In this document: positions 7,179 through 15,898 of the stretch, piece by piece
How positions within the stretch are numbered: position 1 is the stretch's first letter
Layout of the letters: each line of letters starts with the position of its first letter
Source: Candidatus Rifleibacteriota bacterium
Lineage (GTDB): Bacteria; Vulcanimicrobiota; Xenobia; Xenobiales; Xenobiaceae
NCBI GenBank assembly: GCA_900772775.1
Contig: CAAGRW010000116.1
Coordinates: 1 to 30,928 of the forward strand
Length of the DNA: 30,928 nt
Reading direction: 5' to 3'
Program-made: the position numbers and the translations under genes
The notes under the pieces: generated by a model
Told to the model about the DNA's origin: nothing
The model's input: only the letters and a program-made list of their open reading frames with translations
Database searches by the model: none

Positions 7179-8522
7179 TTATAACAAACTGCGCTTTTGG
7201 TATTGGCCGCAACCTTGTTTACCAAGGAATTGTCCACCTTGAATAAGGACTTGTCCGCGTACAATAACCGTTTCCGGTTTGGTAGAAACTTGACGCCCTT
7301 CGTAAGGAGACCAGTCGGCTTTTTCATGCAAGGTGTCGCTAGTAATGGTGTAGGGCTCTCGGCTCCAAATCACTACGTCGGCATCGAAGCCAATTTGTAA
7401 AGCGCCTTTATTCTTTAAGCCGACAATGCGAGCTGGATTAGTACAGCAAACTTCCACCCAGCGATTTAAGCTCATATTGGGCAAATCTTTGGTGAGCATA
7501 AAGCGAGTTTCTACTGAACTGAGTCCACCGGGCACTTTAAAGAAAGCATTGGGGCGGCTCTTTTCGGCTTGTGTAAAGGGGCAATGATCGCTGGAAACAG
7601 AGTCTAAAACGCCATCAACCAAAGCTGCCGCTAAAGGCTCTTGCTGACCGGCTTCTCTAATGGGCGGAGAACAAATAGGCAGCGGGCCCATCTTGGCAAA
7701 AATAGAGCTGTCCAAGCACGTGTAATGAGGACAAGTTTCGGCATAAACAACTTGTCCACGCTGACGGGCTCGCTCAATTTGGGGAAGATCCTCGGCGCAG
7801 CTTTGGTGGAAAAGGAAAGTATTAGCTCCGCTTTGCCAAGCAATATCCAAAACGCGGCGCACAGCTTCTCCCTCAGCCCAAGCTGGACGACACAGAGGAT
7901 GATTCTGTGGTTCCGTTTTGCCTTCTGAAGCACAGCGGCGAATCAGCTCTTGAATAAAAGGCCAATTTTCAGCATGAACTAAAGGCAAGCCGCCGTGTTT
8001 AGCTATTTCCTTAAAAGAACGATAGAGCTGACCATCATCTAGTGTAAAAGCGTAAGCTGTGTAGTGCTTAAAAGTAGGGCAGCCAGACGCAACTACCTCG
8101 CCAATTTCGTCTAAGCGCTCCATATCGTGAGGCAAAACAGACATATGCAAACTGAAGTCGGTGCAAGCTTGGGCCTGGGCCTCTTCTTGGCGACGCTTCA
8201 AAGCTGCGAGCATGCTTTCTTCAGCTTTAGTTTCCACAAAGTCCATAGTTGTGGTAGTGCCGCCGAAAAGAGCCGCTTTGGTTCCGGAAGCAAAGTTATC
8301 GCTAGTCCAGCAACCACCCACAAAGTAGCTCATATGAGCATGTACATCTACTCCGCCGGGAGTAACAAGTTGGCCTTGAGCATCGATAACTAATGTATCT
8401 TTGTCAGCCATGAAGCTCAAGTCTTGGCCCAAAGCGCAGATTTTGCCATTATCGGCAGCTAAATCGCCGTGAAATACCTGGCCATTAGCCACTAAAAGGC
8501 CGTTTTTTATAATAAGTTGCAT
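7179..8522 (-). CDS. hydA: Dihydropyrimidinase / D-hydantoinase-family cyclic amidohydrolase
   Basis: A cytoplasmic zinc amidohydrolase of about 447 residues that opens cyclic amide rings such as dihydrouracil or hydantoins. It shows the metal-binding set of the family: VDVHAH early in the barrel, FKHYTAY with the Lys that is carboxylated, HAEN, FLFHQSC, and SSDHCPF with the last Asp. The Asn-rich C-terminal pattern ends with the small beta-sandwich (GFDADVVIW...). Start ATG 8522 is used because AAGGATGG precedes it; an in-frame start at 8567 lacks a site. Dihydroorotase and allantoinase are alternatives, but SSDHCPF, MGPLPICSPPIR and HAENWP fit dihydropyrimidinase best. No other pyrimidine-degradation gene is nearby. 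It follows aspS across a long inverted repeat and precedes the kinase-like gene. Confidence 0.85.
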   Translation of the reverse strand: MQLIIKNGLLVANGQVFHGDLAADNGKICALGQDLSFMADKDTLVIDAQGQLVTPGGVDVHAHMSYFVGGCWTSDNFASGTKAALFGGTTTTMDFVETKAEESMLAALKRRQEEAQAQACTDFSLHMSVLPHDMERLDEIGEVVASGCPTFKHYTAYAFTLDDGQLYRSFKEIAKHGGLPLVHAENWPFIQELIRRCASEGKTEPQNHPLCRPAWAEGEAVRRVLDIAWQSGANTFLFHQSCAEDLPQIERARQRGQVVYAETCPHYTCLDSSIFAKMGPLPICSPPIREAGQQEPLAAALVDGVLDSVSSDHCPFTQAEKSRPNAFFKVPGGLSSVETRFMLTKDLPNMSLNRWVEVCCTNPARIVGLKNKGALQIGFDADVVIWSREPYTITSDTLHEKADWSPYEGRQVSTKPETVIVRGQVLIQGGQFLGKQGCGQYQKRSLL

Positions 8523-8586
8523 GCTTTTCCATCCTTCAGTTGTGCATTCGAAAAGTGCTTTTCCCAAAAGTTCTTTGCCAAATGAA

Positions 8587-8643
8587 AAGCGCCTTTCTAA
8601 TTAAAATGCCGCACAAAGATGGAATTTTATCAAAAAGGCGCTT
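8587..8643. terminator. Nested inverted repeat between aspS and the dihydropyrimidinase gene
   Basis: AAGCGCCTTT (8587-8596) pairs with AAAGGCGCTT (8634-8643), and inside it TAAAAT (8602-8607) pairs with ATTTTA (8624-8629). Read on the minus strand the outer stem ends in only four T, so it would be a weak terminator of aspS or a leader structure of the next gene. Confidence 0.45.
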
Positions 8644-8662
8644 AGTAATCAGCAGTTAAAAA

Positions 8663-10453
8663 CTACAGATCGTATTTTAAGTGGACGAGTTTCATTTGCT
8701 CATCGGTAACTACTACGGGAGCACCGGTCATTAAATCGACTCCGTTAGTATTCTTCGGGAAGGCAATAACTTCGCGAATAGAAGTTTCACCTACAATAAG
8801 GGCGGTTAAGCGGTCGAGACCTAAAGCGATACCGGCGTGAGGCGGGGCGCCGTAGCCGAAAGCGTTAAGCAAGAATCCGAATTTCTCTTCGGCTTCTTCG
8901 ATAGAGAGACCAATGCACTTCAAGATGCGCTCTTGCATGTTGCGCTGGTGGATACGCACGGAACCGGAAGCCAATTCGCAACCGTTGAGCACTAAGTCGT
9001 AAGCGGCAGCGCGTACTTCCAAAGGCTTGGTTTCGAGCTTGTCCATGTCGCAAGGCAAAGGACTGGTGAAAGGATGGTGCTCAGCTTCGAGGCGATTTTC
9101 TTCTTCGTTCCAAGAGAACATGGGGAAGTCGACGATCCAGAGGAACTTGAATTCTTTAGGATCGAGCAAATTCAAGTGATTGGCTATATCTAAGCGCACT
9201 TTACCTAAAGCTAAGCTGAGCTCTTTGCTAGGGCCTGCGGCCATCACTAAGAGGTCGCCAACTTCGGTGCCACTAGCTTGGCAAATTTGCATAGCTTTTT
9301 CTTCGCCCAAGAATTTGAGCAAGCTGGATTTGACGCCATCTTCGGTGCGGCTGATAAAGAAGAGACCGGGCAACTTGGCAGCTACAGCAAAATTCTTGAG
9401 CAAGTCTTGCTCTTTGCGAGTAGCTTTGCCTTGGCCTTTTACTACAAAGCCTTTAATGGCTTGACCGGCGTCGATAGCCTGGTCTAAAGCACCAAAACCT
9501 GTTTTACCTACAACGTCAGTTAAATTCTGGATAACCATATCGACGCGCAAATCAGGCTTATCGGAACCATATTTTTCGATAGCTTCAGAGTAGGGCATGC
9601 GGAGGAGGTGCTGGGGAACCGGAATGTTGAGCGTCTTTACAAATAAGTGCTGAATGAGACCTTCGATCATATTGAGCACGTCGTCACGCTCGACAAAGGA
9701 CATTTCCATGTCGATTTGCGTAAACTCGGGCTGTCTATCGGCACGCAAGTCTTCGTCACGGAAGCAGCGAGCAATTTGGAAATAACGATCTAAACCGCTG
9801 ACCATGAGCATTTGTTTGTAAAGTTGGGGAGACTGAGGCAAAGCATAGAACTTGCCAGGGTTTACACGGCTGGGTACCAAGTAGTCGCGGGCACCTTCGG
9901 GAGTAGAAGCCATCAAAACAGGAGTTTCGATCTCATAGAAGCCGTTGTTGTCGAAATAGTCGCGAACGGCTTTAGTGACGCGATGGCGCATAGCTAAGTT
10001 GCGCACCATGCGGGGCTTACGCAAATCGAGGTAACGATATTGCATACGTAAGCCTTCGTCGGGAGCTTGATCGTCAGAAATGTGGATGGGCAAGGTTTTG
10101 CAAGGGTTGAGAATGTGCAACTCTTCCACATTTACTTCGATATCTTTGGTGGGCAAAGTTTCGTTGGTAGAGGGGACGGCGCGAGGAGCGACTGTACCTA
10201 CTACGGCAATAACAAATTCGTTGCGTAAATTGCCAGCTTTGTCAAAAACTTCGGGAGTGGCAGATTGATTAAATACGCACTGGGTCATGCCGCTGCGGTC
10301 GCGCAAATCAACAAAGATCAAACCGCCTAAATCTCGGCGTCTGTCAACCCAGCCCATAAGTACGACTTTTTGACCTGCGTCTGCCAAGCGCAGGGCGCCG
10401 CAGTAGTGGGTGCGTTTCAGACCATTTAAAGGTTCAGGGCTGAATTCGGACAT
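8663..10453 (-). CDS. aspS: Aspartyl-tRNA synthetase
   Basis: Charges tRNA with aspartate in the cytoplasm. At 596 residues it is the long bacterial type: an N-terminal OB-fold anticodon domain (GWVDRRRDLGG...FVDLRDRSG), the class II core with motif 2 (ARCFRDEDLRADRQPEFTQ), the bacterial GAD insertion domain in the middle, and motif 3 (GIALGLDRL) near the C terminus. Start ATG 10453 has AGAGGAG 6 nt upstream. Whether it is discriminating or also charges tRNA-Asn cannot be told by eye. It lies between the GT9 glycosyltransferase genes and the dihydropyrimidinase gene with its own 164-nt upstream region. Confidence 0.97.
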   Translation of the reverse strand: MSEFSPEPLNGLKRTHYCGALRLADAGQKVVLMGWVDRRRDLGGLIFVDLRDRSGMTQCVFNQSATPEVFDKAGNLRNEFVIAVVGTVAPRAVPSTNETLPTKDIEVNVEELHILNPCKTLPIHISDDQAPDEGLRMQYRYLDLRKPRMVRNLAMRHRVTKAVRDYFDNNGFYEIETPVLMASTPEGARDYLVPSRVNPGKFYALPQSPQLYKQMLMVSGLDRYFQIARCFRDEDLRADRQPEFTQIDMEMSFVERDDVLNMIEGLIQHLFVKTLNIPVPQHLLRMPYSEAIEKYGSDKPDLRVDMVIQNLTDVVGKTGFGALDQAIDAGQAIKGFVVKGQGKATRKEQDLLKNFAVAAKLPGLFFISRTEDGVKSSLLKFLGEEKAMQICQASGTEVGDLLVMAAGPSKELSLALGKVRLDIANHLNLLDPKEFKFLWIVDFPMFSWNEEENRLEAEHHPFTSPLPCDMDKLETKPLEVRAAAYDLVLNGCELASGSVRIHQRNMQERILKCIGLSIEEAEEKFGFLLNAFGYGAPPHAGIALGLDRLTALIVGETSIREVIAFPKNTNGVDLMTGAPVVVTDEQMKLVHLKYDL

Positions 10454-10471
10454 ATTATTCTCCTCTAGCTG

Positions 10472-10500
10472 CGCTGTAATATTATGGAAAAGCGACAGCG
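10472..10500. promoter_or_regulatory. Inverted repeat around the putative aspS promoter
   Basis: CGCTGT (10472-10477) and ACAGCG (10495-10500) are 17 bp apart and enclose a minus-strand TAATAT that could be the -10 of aspS. It may be an operator or a stem. Nothing else is recognised in the gap 10454-10617; T-box motifs are absent. Confidence 0.3.
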
Positions 10501-10617
10501 ATGAAACTTGAAAAACTTTTTACATTAAAAAATGGCTTGCGGTTGCCAAGAATAGCAGCCAAAGCTCCAACTTTGCCGAAAGTTCTAAGCTTGGACTGCT
10601 TCTCCTGCGTTTTTTGC

Positions 10618-11703
10618 TTAAAGAGGACGCTCTTCGACAGCTTCAGATACTGCCCAAGCCATACTGTCAGTCATAAGTTCGTCTAAACCGTTAAAAATTT
10701 TTTCTAAAGACTTAGCCGGATCTTCTTTTACTATCGAGCGATGAGCTACTTGCCAAGGGGCCCATTGTTGAGTGTTAAGCACGGCGGTTTTGGGTTCGTA
10801 TATGGCTACGACCGGCTTTTTTAAAGCGGCAGCTAGGTGGACAGCTCCCGTATCGGGCGTGACTATAAAATCTACGCTATTAAAAAGGCAGGCCCAAGTG
10901 CGGAAACTAAGATCGCCCATAAAGGTGATATTATCGACGGTCATTTTCTCTTGGGGAGCCGTCAAGGCCAGAGCTTTTTTTAAATCGGCAGCCAACTTGT
11001 GTTCGGCTGGGCCATAGGAAATTACCAAATCGCCGCCGCGAGAGGTCATAATTAAACCGCTAGCTAAACGCACTAAGTTATTGACTGTCCAGCCGCAGCT
11101 GAGCCAATTGTTATGTAATTGCAACAAAACTATAGGACGTTTCCAGTTTTGGTTCATGCGGTGAGAGGCGGCTTCCTCTTCGGGGCTCAGCTGCAGCGAG
11201 AGGGTATCGTCTTCGTAGGCTAAACCCATGTTTTTGGCCAATTCGCCTAATTGCTGCACTTCGTGGGGAATAGGGTGGCCTAGAGCCAGCTCTTTATTTA
11301 AATTAACGCCCATGCTGTGAGTTAAATACAGAGCTTTGCACATGATAGCTGTCAGTGGACGACTGGGATAAAAATATCCCACTCTGTAGGTGGCTCGGGT
11401 TGCGTAGGTCAGTTTGTAGGCACAAGTGCGTGGAGCCAAGCAAACGGTAAGATCAGCTTGCATTTGACGCAATTGCTCTTCCAATTCGCGAGTTGGTTTG
11501 CCTTGGTAGGAAATAATTTTATCTACAAAGCTGACATTTTCTAATACAGAAGCTGTGTAAGCGGGCAAAACTACAGTAATTTCCGCTTGTGGAGCTCCGG
11601 CTCGTAAGGCTTTAAGAAAAGGTGTAGAGAGAATTAAATCACCTATATGATCCGTTCTAATGACGATTATCTTTTTTATTTCCGACCAGGGAATAGCTTT
11701 CAT
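10618..11703 (-). CDS. GT9 heptosyltransferase-family glycosyltransferase
   Basis: 361 residues with the two-lobed GT-B fold of the ADP-heptose:LPS heptosyltransferase family. Seen: IIVIRTDHIGDLILSTPFL at the N terminus (the acceptor-side loop of the family) and VTPDTGAVHLAAALKKPVV in the C-terminal lobe, the sugar-nucleotide signature. It probably adds heptose to lipid A core or a related surface glycan at the cytoplasmic face; the exact linkage is unknown. It is last of three minus-strand glycosyltransferase genes, 21 nt after the GT2 gene, with AGGA 8 nt before the ATG. Confidence 0.85.
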   Translation of the reverse strand: MKAIPWSEIKKIIVIRTDHIGDLILSTPFLKALRAGAPQAEITVVLPAYTASVLENVSFVDKIISYQGKPTRELEEQLRQMQADLTVCLAPRTCAYKLTYATRATYRVGYFYPSRPLTAIMCKALYLTHSMGVNLNKELALGHPIPHEVQQLGELAKNMGLAYEDDTLSLQLSPEEEAASHRMNQNWKRPIVLLQLHNNWLSCGWTVNNLVRLASGLIMTSRGGDLVISYGPAEHKLAADLKKALALTAPQEKMTVDNITFMGDLSFRTWACLFNSVDFIVTPDTGAVHLAAALKKPVVAIYEPKTAVLNTQQWAPWQVAHRSIVKEDPAKSLEKIFNGLDELMTDSMAWAVSEAVEERPL

Positions 11704-11724
11704 AAATAAAATCCTTGACGCTTC

Positions 11725-12612
11725 CTACTGCTGCCCCATAGCTTCTTTGATGCCACTTACATAATGATACTGGTAGACTATCTCTCTAGCCAGCTTTACT
11801 TTGGGGGCCAAAGAATCGAGCCAATTGAGGATAAATTTGTATTTTGTCAAGAAAGATTGAGCTAACATAGAGAGCGGATTCATGCCCATTTGCAAACAAA
11901 TGCGCAAATCGTGATACTTGCGATAAAAACGCACGGTAGAATGGCCGGCTAAACGCATGCGTCCCTTTTGTTCTTCAAAACCTACAGGATGCCAATGGTA
12001 GTTGATAGCTTGAGGAGCGTAATAAATTTTATAACCAGCTTTAAGCAAGCGGTAGCCGAGCTCCAAATCTTCATGGCCATAGCCTTGAAAAGCTAAGTCA
12101 AATTTGCCTACTTGAATTAAAATATCGCGCGGTACTGAAGCATTGCCTGTCAAGAAATAATGCCAAGGCAAAAGCTTGCGAGTGGGCTTATGGCGAGAAT
12201 GAGCTGCTGGATCCTGAGAAAAGAGTCTGTATTCCTCTAGACTTTTTACTTGAACTTCGTTGCCCACTACTGCTTGGCCGGGGTATTGCTCGTGATAGCG
12301 AGCGTGAGTAGCTAAAAGATTGGGATCAGCTAAAATATCAGCGTCGGTAAAGAGTACTATCTCACCCTGGGCATTATCGATACCACGATTGCGAGCACCG
12401 CTGCGTCCAGTATTGGGGCCTACTAAAAGGCGTAAATTGGGCGCATTTAAGCTTTGTACATATTCGGCAGTGCCGTCTGTGCTGCCAGCGTCGCAAAGCA
12501 AAATCTCATAATCGTCGGGATGCATGGTCTGATTGAGCAAAGTGGGCAGCACTTCCCTAAGCTTATCAACTCGGTTGTAGGTAGGAATAACTACGCTGAT
12601 CTTTACGGACAT
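11725..12612 (-). CDS. GT2 family glycosyltransferase
   Basis: 295 residues, GT-A fold. VVIPTYNRVDKL opens the nucleotide-binding domain, LFTDADIL carries the metal-binding DxD-like motif, and GYGHEDLELGYRLLKAGY is the ED acceptor-side motif with the galactosyltransferase-like C-terminal subdomain. Expected to transfer a sugar from a nucleotide donor to a cell-surface glycan at the cytoplasmic membrane; donor and acceptor are unknown. Its ATG overlaps the end of the upstream GT9 gene by 10 nt (ATGTCCGTAA contains the upstream stop), so it is translationally coupled. No separate Shine-Dalgarno is seen. Confidence 0.88.
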   Translation of the reverse strand: MSVKISVVIPTYNRVDKLREVLPTLLNQTMHPDDYEILLCDAGSTDGTAEYVQSLNAPNLRLLVGPNTGRSGARNRGIDNAQGEIVLFTDADILADPNLLATHARYHEQYPGQAVVGNEVQVKSLEEYRLFSQDPAAHSRHKPTRKLLPWHYFLTGNASVPRDILIQVGKFDLAFQGYGHEDLELGYRLLKAGYKIYYAPQAINYHWHPVGFEEQKGRMRLAGHSTVRFYRKYHDLRICLQMGMNPLSMLAQSFLTKYKFILNWLDSLAPKVKLAREIVYQYHYVSGIKEAMGQQ

Positions 12613-13841
12613 ATTTTTTTACAGGCCTCGTATAAATTTTGGCTCAATGTTTCGTCATCTTGGTTCTTATCCTGCTTTATAATCACTTCGCAAGTAGTGC
12701 GCCAAGGTTTCCAGCGAATTAAGTTGCGCTCTATATTGTCGGCAGGGAAGAAAACTACTTCCGGAAGCTTGATTGCAGCGGCTACGTGAGCCGATCCGCC
12801 GTCAGGAGTAACCAAGAAGAGGCAATTTTTTAAAAAGGCGGCAAAAATATACAAATCGCCGTTTGAAAATACTGGTACGCTCACTTCTGTAGCCGGGCTT
12901 GACTCTATACCTTTTTCATTTGTTTCGCGGCAGTTTTCTTCCCTGATGTTACGTTGCAAATCTTTAGCAAAAGCCTCAACCCACATTCTGTCATTAGGAG
13001 CGCAGGAAAGTACGGGCGTGTAACCTCCTTGGCGCAACTTTTTGTACAAAAGGGCGGCGCTTTGCAAAAGAGGCCAATAGGGCGAAAAATGCTCATTCGC
13101 AGCGACCGTTTGAGGAGAAGAAGTAGCGCTATTAACCTCGGAGGGTTCGCATTTTTTTGCTAAGGCGCTTATTTGCTGATGCCAACGCGGCATAAGCTGG
13201 ATGGCACAAATGTGGCGGCTTTTTAATTCACTTTCTTCAAGGCCGAGAGCTTTGGCCAAAGCCTGACGCCCTTGAGCCAGTTGTTCTGCGCTTAGCTCCA
13301 AAGTTAAATCTGGAAAATCCTCTTCTGTAGGCGTTTTGATACCTAGTTTTTCCAATAATAAGAAGAAGCGAGCCGTTTGATGAATCTTTTGATTTATATG
13401 CGGATTATTGGAAAAAGGCACTCTATAGTTGAGTTGCCAAAGCAAGGCCAAGCTCTTCAAAGGCTGACTCCAGCCGGGAAAAAAGCCGCAGCGTACAGGT
13501 ATGCCGCTTTGATAAACGGCTGAAAGAGCGTAGCCTTTTTCCGTAAAACAGAGCACGGCGTCAAAATGGCCCTTTTGCAAAGTAGCTGTCAATTTAGCCT
13601 TAAAATCAGTCTCTTTGGGATTAAAAGCTATAGTTTGAGCCGTTCCGGCAAAAACTGGCGCTCCCAGCCTAGAAGCGATCACTAATATTTCACTTTGAGG
13701 GCAAGCCTTAACTAAAAAACGGATGGCTGGTAAAGATAAAATACTATCGCCCAAACCGTCCAAAACTACGACAGCTATGCGTTGGGCACTAATTAAAGGT
13801 GAATTTGTTTGCAAATATGGACTACAATTACGTTCCGACAT
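12603..13841 (-). CDS. GT9 heptosyltransferase-family glycosyltransferase (second copy)
   Basis: 412 residues, longer than the GT9 protein encoded at 10618-11703 through a poorly conserved middle region (about 210-250, rich in Ser/Thr/Glu). The N-terminal AVVVLDGLGDSILSLPAI loop and the VTPDGGSAHVAAAIKLPEVV sugar-nucleotide motif mark the family. It probably acts on the same surface glycan as the neighbouring genes. It is the first gene of the minus-strand glycosyltransferase run, divergent from the GT-C gene with a 170-bp shared control region. A weak GGGT lies 6 nt before the ATG. The acidic active-site residue of heptosyltransferases was not pinned down, so heptose specificity is inferred. 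Confidence 0.8.
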   Translation of the reverse strand: MSERNCSPYLQTNSPLISAQRIAVVVLDGLGDSILSLPAIRFLVKACPQSEILVIASRLGAPVFAGTAQTIAFNPKETDFKAKLTATLQKGHFDAVLCFTEKGYALSAVYQSGIPVRCGFFPGWSQPLKSLALLWQLNYRVPFSNNPHINQKIHQTARFFLLLEKLGIKTPTEEDFPDLTLELSAEQLAQGRQALAKALGLEESELKSRHICAIQLMPRWHQQISALAKKCEPSEVNSATSSPQTVAANEHFSPYWPLLQSAALLYKKLRQGGYTPVLSCAPNDRMWVEAFAKDLQRNIREENCRETNEKGIESSPATEVSVPVFSNGDLYIFAAFLKNCLFLVTPDGGSAHVAAAIKLPEVVFFPADNIERNLIRWKPWRTTCEVIIKQDKNQDDETLSQNLYEACKKICP

Positions 13842-13888
13842 AATTTACCCATTTTGGGGCCGTGGTTATTTCTCCCTTTTGCTACGAT

Positions 13889-14001
13889 CCTCAATATAAA
13901 AAATTCAACCCTCAATGTAAAAAAGCAGGTAGTAAAGCTAAAACTATAAAATAAGCTTTCCGCCTCAATGTTTAGTGAAATATTTGTCCCTCAAAGTGAA
14001 A
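13889..14001. repeat. Four short direct repeats in the divergent glycosyltransferase control region
   Basis: CCTCAATATAAAAAA (13889), CCTCAATGTAAAAAA (13909), CCTCAATGTTTAGTGAAA (13963) and CCTCAAAGTGAAA (13989) share the core CCTCAA(t/a)(g/a)T...AAA. Starts are 20, 54 and 26 bp apart, all in one orientation. They could be an iterated operator for either divergent gene. Confidence 0.55.
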
Positions 14002-14011
14002 TGTTAATATA

Positions 14012-15802
14012 ATGATTTTCAAAAAATCAGTATTTTCAGAATATGTTGGTTTAGTTATAGTTTTATTTTCTTGTTTTGTTTTTGCTTGGTTGGGGGTGGT
14101 AGCTGGCGATCGCCATCAGTTTGCTTCCATGAGCTTTGCCGGCTTAAATTGGGACGCTTGTTTTAGCGGAAAACAAAGTGAGGCCAATGGTTTTTTGTAC
14201 TATTTGGCTTTGGGATTATTTAGTGATATTTTTGGTTGGAGTCGTATAACAGCAGCGGCTTTTTCCGCTTTGAGTTTAGTGGGCAGCGCTTTCTTGCTTT
14301 ATTTGGCTGTGCGCCGTTTGTGGGGAGGCCGAGCTGCTCTTTATAGTGCTTTGTTTTTAGCCGGTTTCAATAGCTCTATCTTTTTGGGATCGTATATACG
14401 CTTTTATACTTTTAATATGTTGTTCGTTTCTTTAGCAGCTTGGGGAGCTGTGCTTTGGTCAGAACAAAGAAGTATTGAATACCAAGAGCAACAATCAACC
14501 GAGAGTAAGGGCCGCTCTAATTTAATATGGTTCAGTTTGCTTTTGACTTTGTCTTTAGTTGGCGTTTTAGGCACGATGTTAGTTAGCTCTGTAGTTGTTT
14601 TAGCTGTATTTATCTACATTGTGGCCAATTACTGGCAAGATAAAAAGCGTTGGCTTTATGTTGGAGGCTGGGCCATTTTATTGTCGTTGCTTTTGGCTCT
14701 ATCTATAAAAATAAATCCTCAGGCTTATGCTTTGCAAGGCAAAAATATGGCCCCTAGTTTATATTTGTTGGGAGAAGTGTATGCTAAATACCTTGGCTTG
14801 GAAGCTGTCGCTGGTCGCTTGCCTTTAAGCTTGGCTTTTTGGGAAACCGCTCTTGATTTGCGATTGATTCCGGCTTTAATGAGCGTAAGCTTGTTAATTG
14901 TCGGTTTTGTTAGGTGTTGGCAAAAAAGATGCTTTCTATTTATAACCTGGAGCTTACTGCCTTTATTATTATTAGTCTATTCTTTTATCTTTAAACCGCT
15001 TATTTCTATTTGGAATTTGAGTTTTGTTATTCCAGCTTTAGCTGCTCTTATGGGCATAGGGTTAGCCCAACTGAAAATAAAGTGGCAATATGTTTTCTTA
15101 TTTATTTGGGCTTTTATAGCTCCTGTTGCTCTAATAAATTATAGTTGGCCTGCTGATACAGATTATGCCAAAGCTTGGAAAATTCGCTCTCAATATAAGC
15201 AAGCTCCCTTACTTTTGGCCGATTTTCAAGTGTTGGAAAGAGCTGAAAGCAGTTTTGAGCCGTATTTTTCGCAACCGTCTTTTACTTTAGATAATTCCCG
15301 CCGCTTACTTATACCAGTAAAACAATACGCTTCCGAAGCTGATTTTTGGTTAGATAAGAATGCTTTTAATGCTCGCTTTGGGCGTCCGGTACATGATGGA
15401 ACTGAGCTTTCCAATGTGCCTTGGCGCTTGCTTTCGGGAGTCAGCTTGCCGAGCTGGCAGATCTTCCCTTATAAAGTGCAGGGAACGCCTCTGCGTCAAC
15501 TTTTAGCCAAGCCACCGGAAAATATCAACAATTTAGCTAGCTCTTTGTCCAATCAAGCTCGCCCTTGGTTGCCTATTCAGCCCAACTTAAACAATAGCAA
15601 AAATTGGTCATTTTTTACTTCGGCTGCAAATGGTGGCCGAGTCGAGCCCAAAGCGTTGTTTATTTTATATACTTCTCCTTGGTGCGCTTCCGAAATTGAA
15701 CCTTTCAATTTAGAGAAAGCAGCCGATTTTTTGCCCTCTTGGCGCAAAGTCGTCATTTGGGATTGTGGTGGAGTGCAATTAGCGTTGATAAGTTTTCGTT
15801 AG
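14012..15802 (+). CDS. GT-C membrane glycosyltransferase (PMT/ArnT-like)
   Basis: 596 residues with about 10-12 hydrophobic helices in the first two thirds and a soluble C-terminal third, the layout of lipid-phosphate-sugar-dependent transferases such as ArnT or protein mannosyltransferases. The first large loop (GDRHQF...LNWDACFSGK) holds the Asp expected of the active site, without the usual DE pair. It would act in the inner membrane with the active site on the periplasmic side, adding a sugar to lipid A, core glycan or protein; the acceptor is unknown. The ATG at 14012 is the only possible N-terminal start in frame (stop just upstream). There is no Shine-Dalgarno, and a TATAAT overlaps the ATG. 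It lies divergent to the GT9-GT2-GT9 operon. Confidence 0.7.
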   Translation: MIFKKSVFSEYVGLVIVLFSCFVFAWLGVVAGDRHQFASMSFAGLNWDACFSGKQSEANGFLYYLALGLFSDIFGWSRITAAAFSALSLVGSAFLLYLAVRRLWGGRAALYSALFLAGFNSSIFLGSYIRFYTFNMLFVSLAAWGAVLWSEQRSIEYQEQQSTESKGRSNLIWFSLLLTLSLVGVLGTMLVSSVVVLAVFIYIVANYWQDKKRWLYVGGWAILLSLLLALSIKINPQAYALQGKNMAPSLYLLGEVYAKYLGLEAVAGRLPLSLAFWETALDLRLIPALMSVSLLIVGFVRCWQKRCFLFITWSLLPLLLLVYSFIFKPLISIWNLSFVIPALAALMGIGLAQLKIKWQYVFLFIWAFIAPVALINYSWPADTDYAKAWKIRSQYKQAPLLLADFQVLERAESSFEPYFSQPSFTLDNSRRLLIPVKQYASEADFWLDKNAFNARFGRPVHDGTELSNVPWRLLSGVSLPSWQIFPYKVQGTPLRQLLAKPPENINNLASSLSNQARPWLPIQPNLNNSKNWSFFTSAANGGRVEPKALFILYTSPWCASEIEPFNLEKAADFLPSWRKVVIWDCGGVQLALISFR

Positions 15803-15851
15803 GCGGCTTTGGCAGGTTTTGCCCGACCGAGTGTAAAACTGCAACCGCCCT

Positions 15852-15876
15852 GCAGCGGCACTAAAAAAACCGCTGC
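15852..15876 (+). promoter_or_regulatory. Hairpin with A7 loop upstream of the topoisomerase A gene
   Basis: GCAGCGG (15852-15858) pairs with CCGCTGC (15870-15876) around an 11-nt loop containing seven A. No T-run follows. It ends 11 nt before the AGGAG of the next gene. Confidence 0.45.
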
Positions 15877-15898
15877 TATAGCCATTTAGGAGTGATTT

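Noticed and set aside
10454..10617. T-box leader for aspS
   Set aside because: The gap is short and the conserved T-box bulge (TGGNACC-type) is absent; only a small inverted repeat is seen.
10501..10686. 61-codon plus-strand ORF upstream of aspS
   Set aside because: Lies mostly in the non-coding gap, lacks a ribosome-binding site and runs into the end of the GT9 gene.
13889..14001. CRISPR array from the four CCTCAA repeats
   Set aside because: Repeats are too short (about 13-18 bp), unevenly spaced and diverged.
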